Assembly: GCA_026225945.1 (NCBI GenBank)
Contig: JAMJFZ010000770.1
Span: 3,070,001 to 3,134,000 of the forward strand
Length of the DNA: 64,000 nt
DNA from: Cricetomys ansorgei
Taxonomy: Eukaryota > Chordata > Mammalia > Rodentia > Nesomyidae
Reading direction: 5' to 3'
Part shown: piece after piece, positions 50,539 to 62,899 of the stretch
Position numbering within the stretch: the first letter of the stretch is position 1
Layout of the letters: each line of letters opens with the position of its first letter
The notes under the pieces: generated by a model
Seen by the model: the letters and a program-made list of their open reading frames with translations, nothing else
Databases searched by the model: none
What the model was told of the DNA's origin: nothing
Program-made: the position numbers and the translations under genes

Positions 50539-53500
50539 CATGGGTTAGCAGGGATAGGAGGGGTGGGTTCTGAGACTCAGGACACCCAGGAAGGACTATG
50601 GAATGGCCAGAAAGAGGTCCACAAGACACAGGAGACTCCTTCTCCACACATCATACCCTAGGAAGGGGAGGATACAAGGGAAGGGTCATTATTCCAATAA
50701 ATACCTTAGTCATGCACCTTCAGATTCACAGGGGACCATGACACAGCAACAGGAAAAGTTAGGGCATTTCCTAGTGAATCAGAAGCAGGAGAGCCCCCAC
50801 CAACATGTCTACTTCAGTCCCAGGAGCACCCCTAACTACTTGAACACATACCACTTCCCTGTGAAGTCAACTGTTCATGGTGTGCTGATTGTCTCAGAAG
50901 CCTATTCTCTTTGCACCTTGCCAACTTGAGCTCAGCACTGAGTTACAACAGCACTACCCACCACATGTCTGTCTCCCAACTCGCCTGTCACCAGCCCATT
51001 CACTCTGGGTAGTCAGGATGAGCTCAATGGAGGCAGATGGGGCCATGAGTTGGGCTATCCAGGGAACAGACACAGGATTAGAGGGGCTCACTTCCATTGT
51101 CCCAGCACTAAGTATAGCACTTGGTAAGAACTACACAGCTAACACCTGACTAACAGATTGACTAACAGTGAGTCACAGACAGAAATAGCTCAGTACATAG
51201 GAGTATAGGAGATGGTCAGTCATCAAGCACTCCATCTGAGACCTGGACTACAGAGTAATTGCAAGGACCCTGAATAGATCCAATCTCCATGGCACTGTCA
51301 CCATATAAAACCTACCACAGAGTTCATTGACACATTACATGGTACACAGGGTAATGAGACTAAATGTAAGCAGCTGATAGGATTGACAGCGTCGGTAGGT
51401 GACTTGGGGACAACTGCCACCTTCATGTCATCTGCTCATGCACTAATACTCATGCTTATTGTGTCTACACACCTCCCATGGATAACTGCAAGAAACAAGA
51501 CAACCTCCTATTCCTCTAGGTGGGACCAGCTCACACTCTCACATCCTCTTCCTTCATCTCCCAAGCTCAAGGTCCTGTTCCTACTCCTGGGTCTTCTGGG
51601 AGCCTCCTGTTTGGGCTGTATACTATAGAACCCACCGGGGACACAGAGGCCTATGCTCATCCTTTCATTCTGTGTGTAAAATGGGGAGACAATAAGAATC
51701 CCTCTTGTTCACAGGCCTGGTCTAAGGAGCCCTAAGACAATATACCAGACTTCAGAAGCTTGCGTGAGAAGCAGCAAGTCTCCTCCCTCCTGAGATAAGC
51801 ATTGAACAACCTCACAATATAGACACCGTGCTGGCTGGCCTACCCTGCAGGACAAACTGTCTGACTGGCTTTCCTTGCTGCCCTCCTCTTCAGGCACTCC
51901 AATGCTGAGATGCTAACAAATGGAAAACAAACTTGGTCCCTGTGGGTCTGTCTTTCCCAAACTCTAATGTACATAAATGCTAAAAATTGCCTTCTTGGCA
52001 CCTTTCAGCTTGATGCTCCCTGGGATGGGCAGTATCATCTCTGGTACCCAACAGTGTCAGTATCTCTGCAAGGCTGTTCCAAACTCACAGCTCACCTTGA
52101 CATCTACCTATACCTGCCTTGGCTCCTGTGCCCAAAGTGCCAGAGGTCAGCCTGGCGAGATCTGCCCTCTTCAGAAGCACTGAGCACAGGGGCTGGGACA
52201 GATTTTATAGTCACCCTCTCCACACAGACCAGTTTGGGAAGGTCCTCAGCATTCACCCAAATGTGCTCTGAAGGAGGTGGGAGGGTGACAGGAACCACGG
52301 CTCTGCTCTCATGGCTCTGTTCCCAGTACAGTCAGGCAGTTGGACCTGTATCCTGGAGAACAGAAAGGTCCACAAAATTATCACTGTGCTTCCTTGCCAC
52401 AGAACTGAGTGTTTCCTGTTGGCCCCTGGAGGTCTCCTCTGCCAGGTGCCCCCAAAATGGAGAAATGGCCCCAGTCCCTGCCCTAGGAGGAACCCACAAA
52501 GAAAAAGTGTGACCATGAAAGGAGATTCTAGTCTTGGGCTGGGGCAGGTTTTTCTGAGTCACTGACATGGTAATGCAGCCTTAGGGTGCTACAGGCACAT
52601 CTGTCAGTAGGGCAGGTAGCCATTCTGACCCTGCTTACCCTGCTGTGAATGGTGAAGATCTGCCCATGCACACAAGGGTACACCTCTCCCAATCACTTGC
52701 CACCTGTACCTTCATCCTTGCCTCCCAGGCCTCAAGAGCTGCCCAGGACAATACTATATTGGAGGAAGAAGATCGGGGTTGTGGACTCAAACATGATTAT
52801 TCCACAGGACACTGGCTCTGCCACTGGTGCACAGGTCTTCCCTTTTATGTCCCTGATCTGTGACATCATATCTGAGAGCAGACCTGTCACTAAGAGATAC
52901 TGAAATACCATCCCAACAACTTCCTGTTTGACCACAAGCAGCTTTTGCTCCTTTCTAAGCTCCACAGAAGAGACCAGGATGTGGGTGGGTAGGAAGTACT
53001 CTGCAGCCTTAGCAAAGGAGTCAAGACTTTTCCATGGTCACAGGCACACTGTTGGCCTGAGCTTTGACAGCTTCCAGGTTTCCCCAATCATTCTCACCTT
53101 CTGTTCCCTGCTCTGCAATCCCCAGCATGTGTAGTAAGAAGGGCATAACTAGGAGAAGCTGCCTGCTAGCACACTTGTTGGGAACACTTCCATTTAACCC
53201 CTCCTTCTTACAGGAGCTTAAGCCCCACAAGCAAGAACTGGCCAGGTCTGGATTGAAGCCTGCCTAGGACATGTACAGGAGTTCTCTGACAGCTCCTCAG
53301 GCTGGGAAGGTGTGGGCTTAAAGGATCCTGTGGTCTGGCCCAGCCTAGAGTAGTTTCAGGCCATTCCTCCTAAACCCATCCTTGCCTCCATAATACTCCT
53401 GCACACTCCCCCATCTTCCCCAGGGCTCTATGGTTGGCAGAAGCTGGAGTCAAGGCATGCAAACACCCTGGGAACTGAACTCTGGGAGACCTTGGAGCCT

Positions 53501-54007
53501 TTGGTTGTTCCTTGCCTTGCAGAGGCTGTATGGGTTGAGCAAAAGGGGACCCAAAGTGATTCCAGATGAGCTGAGTCTCTGTGGGCCTCGGAAAAACGCA
53601 CTCTCAAATGTGCTTTGCCTACCATTGGGGCTAGCCTGTATAATTCAGGTTCAAATGCTAAGACACTCCAGTGCAAGGTCAAGAGTGTGTTTTCATCAAG
53701 AAAGAGTGCCCTGCTCTTAAGACAGTCCCACCTCTGAAAAGTGTTCTCTCAAAGTGCTATGCACCTGAGGATGGGCTTGGGCTGAAGCAACTGCTATCAG
53801 CCGAAAACAGCTGGCAGGGAACCACCTCTGGAGACTTTCCTCTTCAAGTACTGGTTCACCTGTCCTCCTGTGGGAGGACAATGGCCTCAGGCCATAGCTT
53901 AGTGTGTGGCAGATCGTGACCTTTGTCATCTTAGGCTGTAAGGATGGACATTTGCTGGCTAGAGATTGCAGACCATTATAGTGGGAAATGAAAGAGCATT
54001 AATAACA

Positions 54008-54168
54008 AAGCAAGGGGACCAGTGAGAAGGTTTAGTGGGTAAGGGTGCTTGGTGCCAAGCCTAACAACTTGAGTTCGAATCCCAGGACCAAATAGTAGAA
54101 GGAGAGAAAGTGTTCCCACAAGTTATATTTTGATCATCACAAACATAAATGTGAAAAATAAGAAAAGA
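54008..54168 (+). mobile_element. B2/B3-type SINE (first of a trio)
   Basis: GGGACCAGTGAGAAGGTTTAG, GGGTAAGGGTGCTTGG and the B-box-like GAGTTCGAATCCC indicate a tRNA-derived B3/B2-type element, with a diverged tail. Confidence 0.7.
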
Positions 54169-54173
54169 TTAAC

Positions 54174-54310
54174 AGGCCAGGCCTTTAGTCTCAACACTCA
54201 GGAGGCAGTGGCAGATGTAGGCCAATTCCTGTGAGTTTTTTAGCTTGGTTCCATAGAATTTCCAGGAAAGCCTGGGCTATAATAGTGAGACATCTCAAAA
54301 ACAAAATAAC
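54174..54310 (+). mobile_element. Diverged B1 SINE (second of a trio)
   Basis: CAGGCCTTTAGTCTCAACAC, CAGGAGGCAGTGGCAG and an AAAGCCTGGGCTATAATAG stretch follow the B1 order, with an A-rich end. Confidence 0.7.
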
Positions 54311-54317
54311 AACAATG

Positions 54318-54412
54318 CAAGTGTTGGGAACAGTAGCTCCATGGTAGAACATTTGCCTCACACACCTGAGGCTCTGGACTCAATCCTTAGTACCACAACA
54401 AACAAAGCAAGT
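54318..54412 (+). mobile_element. ID-type SINE (third of a trio)
   Basis: GTAGCTCCATGGTAGAACAT, TTGCCTCACACACC and ACTCAATCCTTAGTACCAC are diverged ID landmarks, followed by an A/C-rich tail. Confidence 0.65.
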
Positions 54413-57400
54413 GTGAAGCAGAGGGGAGGGGACTCTGAGAAGGGTCCATGGTCTGTCTTTCTGAGCCTTGGGCCTAAGCCCATAACAGACCAGGTTACAT
54501 CGTGCCTGCTCTCCACCTCCTGGGTTCCACCAGGGCAGATCTTGGCACTCAGGGTTCCGAAAGGGCTACCGAGGATTCCCCCTCCTGCTCGCTGCAATTC
54601 CTTCTTGCCCTAAGGAGCACCTGAACAAGCCAAGGACAGTCCTGAGGCCCTCAGGTGGCAATGAGGTAGGCAGGGGATGAAGTCAGCTGGCTGGGAGACC
54701 ATGGTGCCATCCTCACACTGGCCTGGGTCTATGAGGTGAGAAAGGGCATGTCATTGCAGCTGAGACAGCCTCAAGATCCTCTTTCCTTTCGGCATATGCC
54801 TTCCCCTGCAGGCTAAACATCACTGCCTCTGCTTCATTTCAGGGAAGGTGTGTGTGTGTGCTGTAGGGAAGAAATCTATTTTCCCTGGATAATCTCCTTC
54901 TCTGAAACATCTCCTCAGGACTCATGATCTGGCTCCTCCAGGTAAGAGGCTGGAGTGAGTTTCAACTCTTCCTTAGATAGCATAGACCCCCAGTTCTCAA
55001 CACACCAGTAGATGGGTGGCAACAGACCACAGGTTTGTGTGCTGAGCAGCTCAAGTGTACACTGTGTCCAATCCTAGGGGAGCCAGAAGCCAATGACCAC
55101 TCCAGGGTCCCTCAAATGGCAGAGCTCATGACACCAACATAGAGGATATCTTGTGTGATTAAACCTTGGATAGATGGTCACACCACAACAAACTTGTTTC
55201 TACAAAAGGAACAATCCAGGCAATTCCCAAAAGGGCGTGGACCATGGTGACAGGTAAGGGTGAGACCAGGGTGACAACATTTCACAGGGTGACCCACACC
55301 CTTCACTACTGGCTCTTGGCAGACTCAGGGAACATCTGCTGGCCAGATCCTGTACTCTGCTTTCAGCCCTCAGGCCCCTCACTTCACCCACCATTCCCTG
55401 CTTCCCTAGTTGCCCGACAAGATAAGTCTTAGACTTTCAGGATGCTGATGGGGCCTCCTTCCTCCAACTCCGGGCCACGGAGTTAGCTGTGGTCACACTG
55501 GAACAGCACGGGTGCTCTGCTTTAGGAGGTATCACAGGCTCTAAACATGGCAAACAGTGGTGGTTAGAGGCTCCTTCCTGTTTGGCCTTCAAGCAGGTTC
55601 TCCACCCAGAACTGTGTGGCTGGGGCTGTCTTCCTATTCACCAAATGAGAGCATAGTTTCGTTTCTACACCCTCCCTGACTGGCTAGTCTTTTCTGAGAC
55701 TGGAAGACTGATGTAGAGATTACTTATGTCTGGCTGTTCCAGAACACCAATACCTGTTTAGTCATAGATACCATCTGAAGCAAACCCAAAAGAGACTATG
55801 TATGGGACACTGGAGGTCAGGGCAGGCAGAGACACTTACACCTGGAGCTTCCTGGCTACTCCTATCACTCCATACGCAACACACCAATATGTAACACTCA
55901 TTACGTCCTGGACAGGGAAGTCCCAGAGCAGGACTGAACCATCTAGATGTCTAAGGCTGGACATTCTTCTTGTCCAAACCTTAGAATCATTTGGAAGGCT
56001 GATTATAAGAAAGCGCTGAAGAATCTGCATTTCCACCAGGTTAAGGTGGTGCTGAGGTTAAGAAGTTCTGCCCGGCCAAAGATGTGGCTGAGAGCAGAGC
56101 CTGGAATCAGAAATCTGAGCAAGAGATTTTCCTTCAAGTGCTTCGAAAACGGACTTGAGACTTACCCTTCCTCCTCCTTTTCACTGAAGAATGTTCAGGA
56201 GCGCTCAGGACTAGGGCTGTGAGCTTAGCAAATTCTCTTGGGTTGCTGCTGATCTCTGCCCTGACCTGGACTCTCTCCCAGAGAAAGAATTCGGGGCTGG
56301 AGACAGGAGTGGTGGGGCCCTGGTTTTATCTCAAGAGTTTAGAGCAATGCCCAGGTGGTGTATGCACTTGCCTCAGCTGCAGGTAACCTTTCAGTCTACC
56401 CAGGTATTCTAGAGGCATCAAGGAGGTACAGGTGGAGAACTTGATTCAGCTCAGGCCCTATTCAGGTGACTCTGCTTGAATGGTCTGATTGAAACTTTTC
56501 TATTTGGAAACCTTGGGTGTGTCCCCAGCAGCTCTCAGTGCCGCCATCAGCATCTGGTGGATTAGGTGAGTGGTGTTGAGTATGGCCAGCATCCCAGGGT
56601 GGCCATCAGGGCTGAGTCACCTGTAGGATCTCAGGAACAGCCCCAGGTAAGGCAGGACTTGATGGGGGAGGGCAGGCACAAGACAGACAGCAGCCTGGGC
56701 CATCTGCTGTTCAGTCCCAGGCTCCTGGTTTCTCTTTCAGAGCCTCTGGAGGAGACAACTGTCATTTGTTTAGGCCTCTGCAGTGTTTAATCACCACATA
56801 ACACTCCCTTCACCCCTCCAGCTCCTGCTCTCTCCCTGCAGGAAACAGCTTTTGCCTTCTGCCTCTGATGGAGGCCATGAAAAATTAACAGAGCTGGAGG
56901 CAAAAGAAAGACGAAAACACTGTGGCAGGAGGGGCTGGGGCTAGTCAGCCAGCTGGCCAAGCTGAGCAGCACCAGCAGGGCAGGCCTGAGGCCCCAGGGG
57001 CTGGCCTGGCCAGACAATTGACAACCCAGCAAGGCCACAGGGTCATGGAGGGTGGTCAGCAGGCTAGAGCAAGTCCAGTTACTCTTGGGGAGCCAGACTT
57101 CACAGACTAGACTCTCTTGGGGTCCTGATCCCAGGGAGAATCTGAGGCTGAGAATAGTTTCTTTCCCAGATTTTAAAAGAGCCAGGACATGCAGGCATGT
57201 GTCCTCGGAAGGTCAGCTGCATATACCATATAGCAATCAGAATATCCCTTTCTCCTTTTTCCATTTTCCTGATAGTCCTGGGAACTGTTAATTACCATGT
57301 TTGTCTGTTCTCCTTCTCCCCCAGAGATATTGAGGGGCTTGCCGAAGAACAACCAGCAAGAGCAAATGACAGAGAGATCTATTCCCTTTGAAGGAGAAAA

Positions 57401-58026
57401 ATAACTTTTTTTTAAAAAAACTAAGTATATAAATCCATGCTCCTTATAGAGCAGACAGAGGCAGAAAGAGGTAGCAAGCTCCAGACCCACAGTTCTCCCA
57501 ATACCTGATCCCACCACCCTGTTCTCTTTCTCAAGAGGCCATGTATGCACACAATTAGAGTAGTGGAAACAGTGTCATTTGACACCCCCCCAGTTCCTCT
57601 TATAGGGGGAGGGTACCGACTGATGCCGGAGGCTGCCCCCCTGCTAGGGTTTTTCTATCATAGACTCACAGCAAAACGTTCAACCTCATCAGACACTCAT
57701 TTCCGGGTTCTTCACTACTTCAACCTCCCCAGGCAGGACTTCCTCCTGGCCACTGGACTCACCTGCCTGCCTTGCTTTATTGTTCTGCTGAGCTCTGGTT
57801 ACCGGCTACATAAAAAAAAAATCTTCTTAGCTGAATCTCCAGTCCCCACCTAGAACAGCAGCCTTCCATTGCCAAAGTTTCTCTGTGTGGTTTCTACCAC
57901 CCACCTGAAGTGACTGCAGACAGCCAAGGGTGTGGCGAGGCAGAAAGGAGTCCTTATAAGCTACATGAATCGCTTTTCAAGAATGGGGATTTCAGGCCAA
58001 ATACACTGTCAATTCCCAGAGGACAG

Positions 58027-58070
58027 GTCTCTCTCTCTCTCTCTCTCTCCCCTCTCTCTCTCTCTCTCTC
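58027..58070. repeat. (CT)n mirror repeat
   Basis: Two (CT)n runs flank a short CCC interruption, making a long polypyrimidine mirror repeat of the type that can form triplex DNA. Confidence 0.95.
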
Positions 58071-58321
58071 TTGCTCTATACCTGGTCTCTTTCAAGGACC
58101 CAGCCTTGGGACTCCAGCTGTAATCCCTACCTCAAACCACAGACCAGAGTGTATGGGTTGGGGGTGGGGTGCACCAGAGGGTGAGACAGGAAGACTCCAT
58201 GATCTGAGGGTCACAGAAGACTCTCAGGGAGGGTTCCCTGCACTAATGGAAAGTTGAGCAATTATCATACATAGTGGAAAAAAACTATTACTGAAATATA
58301 CCATTTAGAAAGTGAAAAGGA

Positions 58322-58487
58322 GCCGGGTGGTGGTGGCACACACCTTTAATCCCAGCACTCCGGGAGGCAGAGGCAGGCGGATCTCTGTGAGTTCAAGGCC
58401 AGCCTGGTCTACAGAGTGAGTTCCAGGACAGCCAGGGCTACACAGAGAAACCCTGTCTTGAACCATAGCCCCCACCCCCCCCAAAAA
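58322..58487 (+). mobile_element. Near-intact B1 SINE with target-site duplication
   Basis: It is close to the B1 consensus: GCCGGGTGGTGGTGGCACAC, TTTAATCCCAGCACTCCGGG, CAGAGAAACCCTGTCTTG. Perfect 13-bp duplications AAAGTGAAAAGGA lie at 58,309-58,321 and 58,488-58,500. It is the best-preserved SINE in the window, so probably among the youngest. Confidence 0.95.
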
Positions 58488-58834
58488 AAAGTGAAAAGGA
58501 AGAAAGAGAGCAAGGAAATGAACAGGCCAGCTGGCCAAAAGGAAGTCGAGACAGAAGAGAGAAGCCCAGGTGGAAGAGTTTGGCCTAAGGCCATGCAGCA
58601 ACTCAGGAAGGTTTCTGAGAAGAGGTGGAAGTGGATTCCATGTCAGCTACTTCTGGTCTCCTCTTCAGCCTCCATGAAAATCCATTAAACTTGAAGATAG
58701 AAAGAGCCCAGGTCTCCCTTCCCTGCTCCATACAGAGATGACCAAGCAAGAAGAAACAAATTAAAGAGCCCAGGAGCCTGGTGGGGCTTTGGGAAGTTTG
58801 GCTCCACAGGACAACAGCATTTAACAAAGCTCAT

Positions 58835-59010
58835 ATCATCCATCACTTGGGCCCAGCCATTGAGATACTGGGCATTTGATTAAACTAATATGGGGCGGCT
58901 GGAGCGAAGCATGGCTGGGTGCTTCCTATCCTTGCCTACAAATTAGACCGTCACACACAATCTGATTACCTTGACTGTCACATTTATCTTGAAAGAGAGG
59001 GTCATCCATC
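58835..59010. promoter_or_regulatory. Candidate conserved non-coding element
   Basis: Unique non-repeat sequence with TTTGATTAAACTAATATGGG, ACAAATTAGACCG, CTGATTACC and TTTATCTTG (GATA-like). Its composition differs from the flanking repeats. Enhancer function is inference. Confidence 0.3.
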
Positions 59011-61389
59011 ATTCCTCAGTAGCTGGCTGTACCTGTCCCATGTTAATTCTGTCAGGAGGGGAGTCAAGTTTGTTCCAAAGTTTCATCAGCTAATGTTTAC
59101 GCATTCATTCTTTCAACTTTGGTTCCCCAGGAAGAAAATGCAAGCATTGCCTTCGATGAGCCTACTGAAGCTTCATGGCTAGGGAAGGACTGATGTCAGA
59201 GTGCAACACCCTGCTACCAAGGACTCCCCCACATTGCAGCCAGCAGACCTGCCTAGGTCCCAGCTTGCCTCTATCTGGGACTGCCCAGGGCATGTCAGTC
59301 ACCTTGTCCTTAAAGTCATACTTGGGAAATGGTTCAACAACATAGCACAGCACTGCCACAGAATTTCCCCAAAGGTGGGAAATGTTCTAGATGTGTGCTG
59401 TCCACAACAAAGGCAGGGAGGGCCACAGTGGCTGTGGAACACTTCACCTGAGGCCCTGCAGCAGGAACTGAGCTTAAGCCTCATTTAAGTTTAATTCACT
59501 GAACCGAAGTGTGTGGCCACCTGGGGTCCCTGCTTCCTGTTGCCTAGCATGGCTGTAGTGAAAAGTAAGCCCAGTCCTGAGTATACCCAGGGTAGAACAT
59601 GACCCTGGACAAATGCTCACAAAGCCTGGACCCCCCCATTCTGGATTCCAGCCCAAAGATGACTGACTATTCATTACCCGAAGAGCCTAGAACAGACACA
59701 CTCACTCTTTGGTCATATAATCCAACAAGGTGGGGACTTCCTTACTTAAAGAAACCAAAGTTGTGGTTCAAAGGTAAAGATGGCACAAGCTGCATTGCTG
59801 GGGAGTAGAACCCCAGGCCACCGAAGTCTCTGCGGCTTTGAGCCCTATCTTCCCACTGATTGGACACCTGACGATCCTGAAGACAACAGGAGTAGAGGCT
59901 AGGTGCACTGTGCATAGAGGCCATGCAGCCAGACTTTCAAATAAGAGCGAAGCAGGTGGTGGCTGCCCACCTCCAACCAACCCCAGCTTGCTCTAGCCCC
60001 TCAGGCCAAGGCCTTGTTGTTCAGGACAGAGATGGAGAAGCCACAATGTTTAGTTGTAACAAATCCAGATGGGACTCCATCCTGAGGTGTTGGAATGAAA
60101 CTCGCCCACTCAATCCTGCCCATGTCTTTCCTTGTCCTTAAGCAGCCACAGCCAGCCACAAGGCTGGCCGCCCCCAGGCAGGAAGCCTCGGGGGTTGTAC
60201 ACGTGGGCAAGATTCGTTCCAACACTGAGGCTTAGCAAAAACTTATGGAGAACAAGTTGCCTCTAGCTTCTCAGGTACCAGTGAGCCCAGTGCTGATGTC
60301 TGGTAGGTAGATGCGGCTCGAAGCAGCTTTGGTTAACCAGGACTGAGGGTGGTTGGGAAGTCTGGGTGACTCTGACCCTCAAGCTGCACCTGGAGAAAGT
60401 CTCTATTCCTTCAGAATATTGGAGATGACAGAACTGGTGTGAAAGAGCAAGTTCTCTATTGAGAACTGTGTGAGGTCATGGGCAAAGACTGCCTGTCCAA
60501 GGAAGTCCTGGAGAGATGGCAACTGGGGGAAGCTGTAGAGTGTCAGCCTGATGACCCCACTTCACACATAGATGGATTGGATGGCCTGGACAAGCCTACC
60601 TCTTGAAGCTTTTAGAATCTCAAATCAGGGGACAGTCACAAGTATACTCGAACCCTCCTGTGAGGATCAGACAAGACACACCAAGTAGTCACTTGGCTCC
60701 ACCTGGCAGAACCTGAGTCTACCAATCACAGGCAGGCTGTTCTTGGTTCCTGGAGGCTTCAGTGGAATCTGATACCCTAAAGAGCATATGTGTGTGTGTG
60801 TTATGTTACACGCGTGCACATGTGCACATGCACGCACGCAACTGGAGATTAACAGTCCAGACACCTAAAGGCATCTCCGTCAGAGACTTCTCACAAACCA
60901 CAGGCTGGGCAGGAGCAGGCTTTGAGTACGGAGTCTGCCTGCAAGCCACACCTCAGGATGGCTGCCCTAGATGGGATGTGGTAGAGGCCTGGATTGAGTC
61001 TACCAATGAGCTACGAGATGGTGAGGGAAGGTTGTGGAGAAGGGACAGGTCAGAAGAGCCTAGAGAGAGGAACTGACCTGGAAGATTCACAGGCACCAAG
61101 GATTGCTCTGAGAAAGGGCTATAGCGGAGTAGGTTCCCACACCCCATCCCATGAGCTGCATTTCTCTATACCATCCTCGTTTCAAGGAATACTTAGCCAC
61201 GCTTAGTTTAGACAAGTTTACAACAAATTGTGCCATTTGAAAGGGGGTAAAACTGGGTATGGAAAAAATGACAGGTAGCTTTTCCTATACTTCTTAATTT
61301 TCCAAGAAGGCGCCAGTGGTACACCACAGTGGAGACCTTCTGTTATCAGGACCACCAGAATTCTCTCATCACTCCCCAAAATGCCAACA

Positions 61390-61575
61390 CTCCTTTGTTG
61401 CCACTTAAACCAATTTGGGGGTAATTCTGCTTGCAATTGTCTTCCGATTTACAACAGGGCTCTGTGATTGCATTCAGGCTGATGATGGTTCGGCCTTAAT
61501 TGTATGGTAATCACTTCTGTTTATGATCGATGTGAAAATCACTATTGTTTTCCAGCAGGCTTGTTATAATCCAAG
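61390..61575. promoter_or_regulatory. Candidate conserved intronic enhancer
   Basis: Unique sequence dense in developmental factor motifs: CCTTTGTTG and CTATTGTTT (SOX-like), TAATTG and GGTAATTCT (homeodomain), CTGTTTATGATC (FOX/HOX-like), and GATTGCAT. No repeat signature or coding potential was seen. Confidence 0.35.
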
Positions 61576-62770
61576 AAGTGGCGATGGGGGTGGTGTTCGT
61601 GCTCATTTTTGAGCTGGAGCTTGGGGAGGATGAGATTAAGTGGAGAAGCCCAATGTGGGGGAAGGTGGTTCAAAGACACCCTTGTAGAGACACAAAGTGC
61701 CCCTGCTGAACAGTTTGAGAACTGGTCTGAATCTCAGATCCATATAGAGATGTCTGGAGGGACCTCACAGTCATAAAAGGTGAAGATGGGGTCCACTGGG
61801 GGCCTCTTTTTTTACACTAATCCCCACACCTGTACATATGAGCCCACAGAGAGGCTGAGGACAATGCAGATGCCACTGGCTGCCCCAACCTAACACCTCT
61901 CCATCCTGAGTCTGCATGCTTCCTTCTTGCCCGTGCCCTGAGATCGACTACCTGCTGTCTGAAACAAGGCGGCAGATGGCACCTGAGGCCCAGGTGGCAG
62001 GGACAGGGCAGCATTGTGAGCTGAGCTCCTGTTTGGTGGACAAGGAGAGCTGCCCACCTGGTAGGTAGAAACCTGAACCCCCCCAGAGGCTGCAGGGAAC
62101 AGATCTGGGCCGGATGGGGGTGGGGGGCAATGCCTTCCAAGGCCATGGTAGACACCTTGAGGCACAGAAGAATGAAGCCAGCCCAGCTGCAGGCCAACAG
62201 CCCTGCAGGGCCTGAACAGGCACCAGCTGTCAAGTACAACTCAGGCAAACCTGGATGATACAGGATGAGCTGGGATGCAAGGCATATGGTTTTATAAATG
62301 CAGCACCCTTCCTCCCAATCGAGAATGGATAGAGAGGCAACTAGGTTCCAAAGCCCTCAGGGTAATATTCCTGGCCTCTGTCTTGCATCCCCTGAGGAGC
62401 CTTCCTCACCCACTGGATGCCATGGCACAAGCTGTCATCAGTCTGATTATACCTACATCTAGTTCTAGATGAGGTCCTAGCTCAGGTTGGCTTTGGGTAA
62501 CTGTGGTAGGCTGTTCCCCTTGGCTCAGCAGTGAACCTCAGTAAGTTCCTAGCTAGAAAGAAGTAGGCTTTCACCAGCTGCCTTACCAGCAGCACTCTGG
62601 GCTCAAGGCCATCCCGACTTCATTCTGAGGCTTTTCTAACAGCCCAGTGCTACTCTGCTTCTGTGTCCTGTGCAGCCAGTGCTCTGAGAACATGGGCAAT
62701 AAGTGAGTTTATGTATATGAAGTGCTGGGGATCAAAAGTCACTTCATCTATCCTGTACCATGCTGGGTCT

Positions 62771-62771
<1 letters not shown>

Positions 62772-62811
<40 letters not shown>
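62772..62811. repeat. (GT)n microsatellite
   Basis: About 19 uninterrupted GT units. Confidence 0.98.
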
Positions 62812-62812
<1 letters not shown>

Positions 62813-62883
62813 AACTACCTTTCAGAGAACAGCAGGACATGGAAGAAACCCTAGAGAGAGAATGAGCATTCTCAATTGAACTT

Positions 62884-62899
62884 TTAAGACTAGTCTTAA
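62884..62899. repeat. 16-bp perfect palindrome
   Basis: TTAAGACTAGTCTTAA is its own reverse complement. No associated element was recognised. Confidence 0.85.
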
